A DNA stretch of 64,000 bases, taken from contig JALBCR010004749.1 in the NCBI GenBank assembly GCA_030710515.1, forward strand, positions 1 through 64,000, written 5' to 3'. Of this stretch, positions 45,018 through 54,600 are shown piece after piece. Under the pieces are notes generated by a model. It searched no databases. It was not told the origin of the DNA and saw only the letters and a list, made by a program, of their open reading frames with translations. The number at the start of each line of letters is the position of its first letter. The first letter of the stretch is position 1. This DNA is from Abscondita cerata (Eukaryota > Arthropoda > Insecta > Coleoptera > Lampyridae). The translations under genes and the position numbers were made by a program.

Positions 45018-46340
45018 AATGTATGAATGTAAGCTTTCGCGGCTGTTGTCACTAAGATTATTATCTTCCGGGTTGAGCCGTGTTCGTCCTTCTTTCCTAC
45101 GTTCTCTGCTTGACGTTTCGCTAACCATGCTGTTAGCTTCTTCAGAAGTTACTCTAAAGACTGATGTTGTTGTCTTCTGCTCCTCGTTATATACCTATGT
45201 TCCGTTACGGTTGGTTGATGTCGATCAGTGGCGGGTGGTTGGTTTTCGATGGTTGGTTGATCTTCTGTTTGGTATCGACTAATTTTGTGGCGACATTTGT
45301 TTTCTTTGTTTTTGTGAAGAGTTAGTTTCCACGTGTTGCTTAATCGGTAACCATCTTCTCGATTGAAGTTGTTTTTGTTTTTCATAATTTCTAAGGATTC
45401 TCTGATTATCCTTGGATAGTAGTTGTTAGTCCTTGATAGAACTTTAGCTTCCTTGAAGTTGATGATGTGTTTTCCTTTTTCGTGTAGATGTACTGCGATT
45501 GCTGATTTATCTACCGCTCAGGACTTGGCGTCTCGATGATGTTCTTTTAATCTACATTTTATGTTGCGTCCGGTTTGACCAATGTAGACCTTTCCACATG
45601 AACAATCAATTTGGTAGACCCCTTTTGTTGAGAGTTTCGGCAGGTTATCTTTATTAGAAGGTAGTAGTTGCTGGATTTTTCTAACCGTTCCAAACCTGAC
45701 ACCGATATTCTTCTTCTCCAATGATTTTCTTAATTTGTCAGTTACTCCAGCAATGAATGGCAAACGAGCGTAGGTGGTGACCTGTTCCTTCTCTTTTTGG
45801 ATTTCCTGCGACAGGCGGCTCTTATTTCTTTTTGGTATAGCCGTTCTTCATTAGGGCTTGATGGACGTGTCGAAGTTCTTCTGCCTTGTGAACGTCGTCA
45901 GGAATCTTGTTACCTCTATGCAATAAAGTTTTGATTAGAGACCGCTTCTGCTGTGGATGATGGTGTGATGTGGCATGGAGGTATTGGTCGGTGTGTGTCT
46001 TTTACGATATACACTATGAGCCAACTTGTTGTTATCCCCTCGTTTCACTAGAACATCCAGGAAGGGAAGCTCCTTATTCTCTTCTGTCTCCATGGTAAAC
46101 TTGATCTTTTTTTTTCGTGCTGAGTGTTAAGGTGGTTAAGAAATACAGTAAGTGCTTCTTTCCCATGAGGCCATATGACAAAGGTACCGTCCACGTATCT
46201 GAACCAGCATTTCGGTTTCTGTTCGCTGGATTGAATGGCTTCTTGCTCGAATGCTTCCATAAAGATATTCGCAATAACCGGTGATAATGGTAATCCCATG
46301 GCTGCACCTGATTTTTGTTTGTAAAAATCTCATACACGCA
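45018..46340 (-). pseudogene. Penelope-like element, 5'-truncated (RT end plus GIY-YIG endonuclease)
   Basis: The minus strand gives the C-terminal half of a Penelope-type polyprotein. AAMGLPLSPVIANIFMEAF and CWFRYVDGTFVIWPHGK (46300-46150) are RT motifs, with YVDD changed to YVDG. ELPFLDVLVKRGDN lies near 46050. LPFIAGVTDKLRKSLEKKN (45763-45700) comes next. Then the GIY-YIG module GVYQIDCSCGKVYIGQTGR and RLKEHHRDAK (45635-45525), and HLHEKGKHIINF. The tail is hydrophilic (ITRSRRQQHQ). The frame is broken between 46080 and 45790. It ends at 45018 in a terminal region carrying a hammerhead-like motif, related to copies at 50914-51140. The 5' RT part is missing. Confidence 0.8.
45112..45145 (-). 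ncRNA. hammerhead-like motif in the Penelope terminal region
   Basis: Minus strand: CTGAAGA (45145-45139; position 7 of the hammerhead core is variable), a perfect 6-bp stem GCTAAC-AGCATG-GTTAGC, GAAA, then CGTC. A short CGT/ACG pairing further on could form stem III. Hammerhead motifs are an established feature of Penelope-like element terminal repeats. Structure was judged by eye; stem I is weak. Confidence 0.6.
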
Positions 46341-46671
46341 ATTTAAATTTCGTTTAGGTAAATGCCAGCCTTAAAGAATGTTAAATAAAAACAAATTATT
46401 TTAAAAAAATAAACATCTAATTCAACTTACAAAGTTCGAAATGTACAATCTCGACCACAAAAATTTTTATTTTGTTTTGGTGTTTTGGAAAAAGTGTCTA
46501 ACCTTGTCATTTCATTTAAAAATTGTTTCAGGATAAAGGACATAATTATCAAGAAGATCAAATTATTGGCAGCCAGTTTTCAGTAGTCAAAATGTTCATT
46601 TCTACATTTGTATATTATACTTCGCTCTTATATGACATTCCACTATAGGATGTGCCGAACGCGGTCTCGAA
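46341..46671. other. AT-rich DNA, nothing recognised
   Basis: No ORF or repeat identified between the truncated Penelope-like element and the short GC-rich array. Confidence 0.45.
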
Positions 46672-46745
46672 CATTTGGCCGCCGCCGTGTTGGCTCCGCC
46701 GTTTTGGTTCCAAGACGTTTTGGCGCAAAATATCTTAGCGCCGAC
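46672..46745. repeat. short degenerate array of a TTTTGGCGCCGACG-like unit
   Basis: About five imperfect copies of a 14-16 base unit: ATTTGGCCGCCGCCG, TGTTGGCTCCGCCG, TTTTGGTTCCAAGACG, TTTTGGCGCAAAA, CTTAGCGCCGAC. Strikingly GC-rich against an AT-rich background. Confidence 0.55.
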
Positions 46746-47109
46746 TCATTCACATAAACAAAGCATATTTTTGTATGTGCTTCTGCGCGTTCATAGGTAT
46801 CAGAGTGATGTAGAGTCATGTCACAATATTGGTAGATATATTATAAGTACCTACTAACAGACTAAATGGTAGAATCGGGCTTGCAGCATGCAACTGTACT
46901 TCTTGAGGTTTAATTTCTTGCGACATGATTATTTAATTACTTATTCATTTTATTAATTTCTGTGTGTGTAATTTTTCTTGTAACTACAACAATGTTATTT
47001 TTAGTTTTGTACTCTATTTTATTTCCAGCAAGTTACAAAACGAAGTCAATTATTATAATTGCAAAATTATACGATTTTTTTGAACACTCGTGATTATAAC
47101 AAATTGTAA

Positions 47110-47425
47110 GCATCTCCAGTCCAATGTCAACTTTTAAATGCACTTTTCTTTGAAGTAAGCCAAGGCATCATCAAATGTTCTTGGTTGAGAAAATATCAAG
47201 GTCCGTTGTGTTTCACTATCTCTAATACCATCCACAAATGTCTGAATAGCCAGCTGTTCAAGAAAACTACTCGGTCCGTACACCAACCGAATCAGTCTAG
47301 CAATACGGCTTCAAATTCTTATAGGCACTCGGTTGATTTTTGAAGATGATTCTTAATTTTCGCGAGATACACTTGTTGTAATTAGCTTGTTTCCTGCTGT
47401 GAAAACAAGAATTTATGGTCAGTCT
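47110..47425 (-). pseudogene. retrotransposon gag-like relic
   Basis: Minus-strand translation near 47270-47150 reads AIQTFVDGIRDSETQRTLIF and FDDALAYFKEKCI once frames are joined, close to gag segments of LTR retrotransposons. Stops lie on both sides, and no protease, RT or LTR was found next to it. Assignment is tentative. Confidence 0.35.
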
Positions 47426-49397
47426 GCTGATGCGGTTTTCAGCAACACTGGCCTGAACCACAGCAATGTTTGCATTACTTCAAGCGGTTCTTTGTTTTAT
47501 TATTGCAATTAGAGAACGGTTATTTTGATAATAAAACTGAATAATTTCTTTGGTCTTGAGTATATCTCTCCATGATGAAATTGTAAACATTACTGAATAC
47601 AATGAAAAACAAATGACGGATCATGACATGTAACAAAACGTCGCTTTAAAATCATATCATTCCTATTGGAAAACTCTTTATTGACTCACTTTCAATAACA
47701 ACCTGGAGCTGCCTCAATAACTATATGACTACGCTTTTATAGTTTTTACTTTTTGACTATAACAGATTCTTTTTTACTTCTGGTTTCGCCGATGGGTGAG
47801 CTGGACATTCTTTTTTGTTTTAGTGAATGTTGGCCCCAGTCTTTTATTTCTTTTTCAAACATTCCTGATGTTCCAAGCCCAAGCCTTTTAATTGGAAGTG
47901 TAATTTACAAGCAATACTTTGCAAGACTTAAATGATAACATAAATTATATTGAACGTTAATTTATTTTAAATAAAATGATCAATTTTGCAAAATTGTGTA
48001 AATATTTAAAGTCAAAAGGTACCCCTCTGCTTAGGCTGCCTGAGGAAAGAAGGGTAAGAGAAAACCTCAGGTTCCGCCTTAACAATTAAACAAACACAAC
48101 ATAACCAAATTATGTATCGAAATAATTAACATTCATTGTAGGCAATTATTATTAATATAAAGACAATTATAATACATGTATCCTGTTGGGAAACCGTTCA
48201 TCAGTTCATATTTAAACCCAAACGACCACTATTATTAGAATGTAGATGCAAAAATATTTCCGATTCAGAATACAGCAATTCACCTCATTTATACATGCAT
48301 TTTCAATTAAAACTGAAGAAAATTAGTTAACAGTGTATAACACCGTGGGTAACAAGCGAGTTTCATCAGCAACTAAAGCTCCTACCTGCCTATTCAGTTG
48401 GATTTTTGAGATTGCGTCAATTTTGAGATGGCCATAATGTAGTCAATTTAGTCAATATTAAGTTTACAATTATCACATATACACAAAATAGAGATATTAA
48501 AATAAATAGAAATAAATGTGCTCATGAGCCATCACCCTGACTTTCGTCTCTCACGGAACAAAAAATATTAATCGTACAACAAGGTTGTTTCACACACTGG
48601 TATTGCTTCATTCTGAATCATACTTTTAGAAGTAGACTGCTTTAAAATGTATCTTAAATTAAAAAATCAAAAACAAGCATCTTACATTCTCTTAATTGTA
48701 TATGGATCAAACAAAGAGAAGCGCCAACAAAATAACGATCCCGCCAATCAAAGACACGCGGTTAAATTATTTACAACGTGAAATCGAACGCAGTGTACAT
48801 AACATAAAACAAATTGGAAAACACCATAACACGAATATTATACGAATATTATTTGTACAAAAAAATGCAATCCGAATGTTAGGTCACCAACACACTTAAA
48901 ATAAAAATTGAAACCAAAAGCACAAGGCCTCCATAATTAGTTTTTAAATATAAGTTACAATCAAAAGCGTGTATCTTTAAATTGTTGAAATTGTGTAATC
49001 AAGAAAAGGAATGCGAATGCCACGTTAGATAATTTTCTACCCCAATGGCACAACGAAACACGAGGTTGCAATACGCAATAATTACAAAAAAAAAATAAAC
49101 ACAAATTATTAAATTTGGTAATAACAAAATTTATGAACATTACGCATTTAGTTGCCAAGCTTTTAAAGTACAAATTTTATACAGACCAAAAATAATACGT
49201 AGCAAGAAAAAATTTGTTGTTAACACTAACAGTCGGAGACCAGATGCCAAAACTTTCCTTCGCATCTCTCGACAAAAAAATGCAGCCCCTTAACGGGACT
49301 TTGTAACGGTGCTATGTGACCGGCGCAGATCAACATATTTTAAACCAATTATAACTATTTGTAAGAGTCTATTTTTGGAAAATATTTTTGAGTTCAC
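47426..49397. other. intergenic DNA, nothing recognised
   Basis: Low-complexity, AT-rich sequence. The small frames at 47753, 48696 and 48961 show no domains. Confidence 0.45.
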
Positions 49398-50880
49398 AGG
49401 GTGTCCCAAATAAGTGTGACGATATGAAAGTCATTTTTTTTTAATGAGACACCCTGTATTTTTTTGCATATTTCGGATCACCCATGCACTCTATCAATTG
49501 CCAAAAATCTACTAGTTCTGGCATTTTAGGAGAAATAAATAAAAAATGGAACAACATAAAATTTGCGGACTGGAAATAAATAATTTTAAAAATTTTAAGA
49601 TAATTTTTTTGGCTCACGGTTTAATATGGATTGAGTTGCAAAAGGTCTAAAGTTACTGTCAACCTATTAACATTTTATTTATTTATTTATTTATTTATTT
49701 ATTCTCGACTATTTTCTAGATATTTACGAAAAACCATTTATTTTACTTTCCACAGTAAATTTTAATTAACGGAATACCTAGGCGGCTATGAATAACATTA
49801 GAGAATTTTTTAAACATGATTAGATTAAGTATTCAAACGCTCGACCATTTTGTTGTAAACACAGATTTAACCTGTTTGTTAAAGACCTATTTACATTTTC
49901 TAACATTAAAGGAGTAACTGTATTAAAGGCTTCTCTAATTCTTTCCCGCATGTTTTCTGGTGTGGTTGGAGGTATGCGGTAGACCAGATCTTTAACCTAT
50001 CCCCATAGGAAATAATCAAGTTTGGTCAGATCACCAGACGGAACAGGTCTTTGTCTGCCAATCCAGCTGCCTGGAAACTTTTCATTCAAAGTATGTCGAA
50101 CTCCAATACTAAAATGAGCAGGCGCTCCGTCTAACTGAAACCACATTCTTCCTATTAGCCCTAATGGTATATTTTCTAAAAGATTATCAAGGTCTTCGTC
50201 TAAAAATCTTTGAAAAAAATCCCCATTTAGATGACCATAAAAAAATGGAGTCCTATTACGCGGTCTCCAATTAAGCCTCCCCAGACGTTTACACTCCACC
50301 TATGTTGCCTGTCAACTGCCCTCGTAAAATTTGGATTCACATTGGCGTAGTAATGTAAATTATGTCTGTTCACATGACCATTATTGTGGAAGGTTGCCTC
50401 ATCGGTAAACAATACAGTATTAAAAAACCGTTCATCTTCTCCAATTCGAGCTAGAAATTTACCCTATTTTCAAAATCTTGTCCTTGATTCAGTTGTACAT
50501 GACACGGATGGAACTTATGTTTGTTCAAAATGTTTTTTACGAAAGACTTATGTGCAGCAAATCACTAATGTTTGCTGAACTTCTATGTGCGTCTTCAACA
50601 ACACTTACAATAATGTTAAATTCGTTTTCTTCGTTTAGAACGGGCTTCATTCTGTCATGCTTTTCATATTTAACTGTCCCAGTCGTGTCAAATCTATCCT
50701 TTAATTTTTTAAATGATCTTGTATCTGCCTTCTATCAGGAAACCTCTCTTTGTACACTCTGGATGCTAGAAGGCAATTTTTAAGCATTCTCCGATGATAT
50801 AAATCATGCCAATTGATTCTTCTATCGTATACTTCATTTTTATTACAAAAGAAAGTAAAATATGCACTTGATGCCACTGA
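49398..50880 (-). pseudogene. second mariner-type element relic (DUF4817-like transposase)
   Basis: The left end ACAGGGTGTCCCAAATAAGT (49398) is a mariner-type tip; a nearby inverted copy GAGACACCCTGTA lies at 49445-49457. The transposase reads on the minus strand: RVYKERFPDRR (near 50760), LFTDEATFHNNGHVNRHNLH (50410-50350) with the first D, WSVNVWGGLIGDRVIG, WFQLDGAPAHFSIGVRH (50145-50090) with the second D, and LTKLDYFLWG (50026-49997) with the third. Several frameshifts. Related to, but a different family from, the 16316-18744 element. The right end was lost at the Penelope-derived palindrome. Confidence 0.7.
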
Positions 50881-50913
50881 ACGTCAAAAGATTACGCGAA
50901 TAATTAATAACAT

Positions 50914-51140
50914 AAGATTATTATCTTCCGGGTTGAGCCGTGTTCGTCCTTCCTTCCTGCGTTCTCTGCTTGACGTTTCGCTAACCATGCTGTTAGCTTC
51001 TTCAGAAGTTACTCTAAGCTAACAGCATGGTTAGCGAAACGTCAAGCAGAGAACGTAGGAAGGAAGGACGAACACGGCTCAACCCGGAAGATAATAATCT
51101 TAGTGACAACAGCCGCGAAAGCTTACATTCATACAGTAGA
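50914..51140. repeat. palindromic Penelope-like terminal repeat
   Basis: Arms of 86 bp (50914-50999 and 51016-51101) are almost perfect reverse complements around a 16-base loop. Each equals the terminal region of the Penelope-like element at about 45050-45140 (TTATCTTCCGGGTTGAGCCG, CTGCTTGACGTTTCGC). The right copy continues into GCGAAAGCTTACATTC, matching 45018-45050. The left arm plus loop contains a complete hammerhead-like core on the minus strand (51005-50972); the right arm has lost the CTGAAGA box. Confidence 0.85.
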
Positions 51141-52034
51141 GATATATGTCGATAACTATTTAAGCCATCTTGACTGCCTTTTTTATGAAGCGGAAGTATG
51201 AGCGCACAATTCAAAGAACTCAGGATAAATTCATGTTATAATTATAGTGTTAATTACACATCTGAGTGGATTGATAAGAATACATATGCTTTGTTTAATT
51301 AATTTGGTGCTTATACCGTCATTGCGTTACTATTAGCTGTCTTTAATTAGATACATTAAACAATATAATAAAACGGTAAAAATGGAGCCATGGTTCAGAG
51401 ATCGTCTTCATATAAGTTAAGAGCATATCTTTGATATAAAGCTATTCGAGCATTTTAATGAAATTATTACATTTCCCGAAAAAGATACGTTGTTTTGATG
51501 TCATTTGGGTTGCCTAAGTACTATCTGGTGGATGCTGATATAGTTGAGACGGAGATATTAAAGATAGTCATGAGATGTTGACTACTAAAAGTATTGATAT
51601 TTATTAAAAACGGTAACGTTCAGCCCACCAACTCAACTAGTAAAAAAAATAAAACAATGATTTACTAATTTTGTAAATTTAGTTCCATGCGTGCAAGCAA
51701 CCCACAATACATGCATAGTTCGTTGCATACGCGATGTTTAAAAGCCTATACCTAAGATTATATTATTTATGCGAAAACATTTTCGACTCTTTGTACTTTG
51801 ACCAATAATCGCAGAATTAATTTGTTAACGTATTTTCCTTTTCAGTGACCTTAACAATTTTGAATATACCAACCAATTTACATTCTACATACAAAATAAA
51901 GCGCTGAAAGAGGGCTCATGTTAACAAAAATCTTACTTTGTAAAGTAACTGTTATTGTGCAATGTTTATGATTGTGGGTTGCGCTTTAGGTGCAGCAAAA
52001 TGCACGCGGTGCAGCGAGCCATAACAAAAGCACA
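51141..52034. other. intergenic DNA, nothing recognised
   Basis: AT-rich with no ORF, between the Penelope palindrome and the Tis11 3' end. Confidence 0.45.
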
Positions 52035-52627
52035 AAACTTTAAAGAAAAAATATAATTTATTGATGATACAAAGATACAATTAGCTACATATAAATATAC
52101 AGGTAGTTGCGGAACTAGTTTAGCCCGCTAGTTTTGTGCCGAGCACTCGTCACCTACAGTAATGAAATATAAATAATAAGTTATATATAAATATGATAAT
52201 AAAATAACTACATAACATAAACGTATTGAAATGAAAAAACACACGTAATTAAATAAAAGTTTTAAATAACAAAAAATCAAGTATTCTTTCAAATGGTCAC
52301 AAGGCACACAAATGAGCAGTTAAAATAAAAAATAAATAAATAAACATCGTTCGCGGAATGTTATAAGATATCAGAAATGGAGACTGTTTGACTTTTTTTA
52401 TACAAACCTAAGCCTAACTTGCACATTTTCACTAAGTCTCCATAACATTCATATAAAAACACGCCTCTTCTTAAACATATACATTTACAATAATATATTT
52501 TAAAAAAAATCACACAATATCAAAATCACTCCGCCGGGGCGGAATTATAATAATAACATAAATAGACTGTAATTTAAATAAACTGTCTGAGTAATGGCTT
52601 TTTTAACCCAACCCGCGTAAACGCACA
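52035..52627 (-). promoter_or_regulatory. probable Tis11 3' UTR with AU-rich element and poly(A) signal
   Basis: Downstream of the Tis11 stop. On the minus strand AATAAA lies at 52062-52057, a likely end of the transcript. At 52344-52328 the RNA would read overlapping UUAUUUAUU nonamers (plus-strand AATAAATAAATAAAC), the high-affinity target of TIS11/TTP proteins. Autoregulation of its own mRNA is known for the family and inferred here. Confidence 0.5.
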
Positions 52628-53346
52628 CTATAGCAACAAATCACCAAGTGCTAACATCGGTGCTGGAGCAGCTAGTCGGTTGAACACGGGTAGGCGTTGT
52701 TCATCTGCTCCCGGCGAATTTAATTCTGGTTCGCTGCTGAAGAAAGATCCCATCGACGATGTCGGAGACTGACTGAGACTGCATGGTGGGCTGGGACTGT
52801 CTAAGGATAAAGCTGGACTGAGCGCGGCGGGCCTCGGACGTGGTGGTTGATTACGGGCCGCAATTATCGCTGCTGAGGTCACGACACGAACAGCTTCGTC
52901 TTGATTATGTACAAATGACATCTAGGACCGTAAGGGCAGAAACCTACTGTATGATACGTGCGACACAATTCTGTTTTATATTTTGGATGTCTTGCTAAAG
53001 TACGTAATTCGTTGGGTCCGTGGGCAAATTGACATTTGTCGCCGTATTTGCACACACCAAATTCTTCGAAAGGTCTACACAATTCGGTTTTATATCGAGA
53101 TGTGTTCACGGACGCGGCCGCGGCCGCCGCCGTCGGCGATGGTGCCGATTGTGTTCGTTCTAGGCGTCTGTGCTGCTGGAGTGATAGATTGCCTAGAAGA
53201 TTGGTAACTAAATTCGCTGTACTCGTCACGTTAGCCGGCGTCGAATTCATCCGGGATAGCGCGTATCGTACCCGACACGCGTCCATCGCTTGAGTTCCTA
53301 CAGCAAGATGTGCCGCCGTCGAAGGTTCCGAATTACCAGTGCCACC
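52628..53346 (-). CDS. Tis11: TIS11/tristetraprolin-like CCCH zinc-finger protein, last coding exon (one-base frameshift)
   Basis: RNA-binding protein that binds AU-rich 3' UTRs and recruits the CCR4-NOT deadenylase; cytoplasmic/nuclear shuttling. The exon begins after a TTTGTTACAG acceptor. It carries RTQSAP, a 14-3-3-type phosphosite, an Ala run, then finger 1 RYKTELCRPFEEFGVCKYGD with CQFAH, and finger 2 KYKTELCRTYHTVGFCPYGP with RCH (C-x8-C-x5-C-x3-H pattern). Exactly at the end of finger 2 the frame breaks: one base is missing from the A run at 52913-52915, so RCH is followed by LYIIK instead of FVHNQDEAVRV, which is in the neighbouring frame. That frame runs on through Pro/Ser-rich sequence and RLPVFNRLA to the stop at 52628. 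Probably an assembly indel. Upstream exons were not identified. Confidence 0.85.
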
Positions 53347-54389
53347 CTGTAACAAATGCAAAACGTGATGAGAAATTGGTAAAAATGGATTACAAAAATT
53401 TTCAAAATATTAGTACGCAGTGGTACACGACAGATGTCGCCGGTGTGTGCAAATTTTAAAATTAGGTACGGTTCGAACCACCTGTTGATTGTCAAAAATA
53501 AAAATTTCCATAACAATAAGAATTAAATTTAATAACATTTACGTAAGAGAGTTCCGGTTCCTAGTCGTGATTCGACAATAAATCAATTTTTTACGGATGC
53601 CTAGTAATTGTAACCGGTTCCGGCGAGTTTTTCGAAAAACAAATAAGAAATGTAAACAGAAGCGATTTGAAACTTGTGCCCTTAAGGTGTTCGTACGGTT
53701 TTAATTGCCACTTACATTTTAACTTTCGCTTTATAGTAAAAATTTCCGCGCGCGTGTTTTAATTTTTCGAAAAACTGATCGTGAGGGTTAATATCCCCGG
53801 TTCGGCCGGGTACTAAAAGGCACTTTCGTCCGTTTAGGTACGAAACAATTGGTAAAAGTTTGTTCTCGAAGCCTACTTTCTCGGCGTGACAAACCGCGGT
53901 AGGATGGGCAACGTGAAAGTTAAACATTAGTGGGAGTATTTTTTTAGCATTTCTCTTTCACAAAGATGGCATAAACAAACAACCCCAAAGAAGAGATACG
54001 AAGGACCGGATCGGGTAACAACTAAACGTCCGGTTCTGCGAGACAAGTCCTTGAATGCTAATAGGACTTGTCTACCTGCTGCGTGCAGCAACAGCAGGTA
54101 GAAGAGCGCGCACGGACCGACACACACAAAACTACCACAAAATTTTAAACACACCCACACGAAGTACTAATAATTCTATGTACCTTAATAAGAAACTCTC
54201 CAAATTCGTATGTAGTATTTTGTCGCATAACTGCTGTAGACATATTCCTTCACTTTGTAACAATAAAGAAAACAATAACAAAAGAACTAAGTGACACGAC
54301 ACTACGAAACTGCGTTTATTGGAAGACTCGCTCTATACGATGTGCTTAAGAACATAAAAACTTGTTTAAAAAAATGAAAAATCTCTTCG
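53347..54389 (-). other. Tis11 upstream intron/leader region
   Basis: No convincing N-terminal exon found. The 71-codon minus frame at 53712-53927 ends by a GTAAGT donor, but splicing it to 53346 puts the zinc-finger exon out of frame. A small hairpin ACCTGCTG/CAGCAGGT occurs near 54075-54105. The acceptor-proximal intron begins at 53347. Confidence 0.35.
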
Positions 54390-54600
54390 AATATAACGCG
54401 CTATTCCTACTCGCAGTCGCTCAGTGTATCGCGCACAAAGTTCGATCGCACACTGGAAACTCGCTATAGAAGCGACGCAAAGCCACTATCGAAACTTGTC
54501 CCCACCAATCCAGTGGTGGCCACAAAAACCAATAGCTAAAACTTTTGACGTCATGGCCCCGAGAACCCGGCAATCTCAGCATTAGGTCCAAAGTCGTTTC
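54390..54600 (-). promoter_or_regulatory. candidate Tis11 promoter
   Basis: A GC-rich island for this window. On the minus strand it holds a palindromic CRE TGACGTCA (54553-54546), two CCAAT-box cores (ATTGG near 54530 and 54508), and CpG-rich DNA downstream. Position about 1.1 kb upstream of the Tis11 exon and the inducible nature of the family make a promoter plausible. No transcript evidence is available. Confidence 0.35.

Noticed and set aside
45019..45282. Plus-strand 87-codon ORF repeated at 50813-51022 and 51014-51214
   Set aside because: It is a reading of the Penelope terminal repeat, not an independent gene; the repetition is explained by the repeat.
52983..53293. Plus-strand ORFs of 74 and 85 codons
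   Set aside because: They lie antisense to the Tis11 zinc-finger exon and are shadows of it.
53712..53927. 71-codon minus-strand ORF as the first Tis11 exon
   Set aside because: Its GTAAGT donor would join the zinc-finger exon out of frame, and the sequence lacks any TIS11 N-terminal motif.
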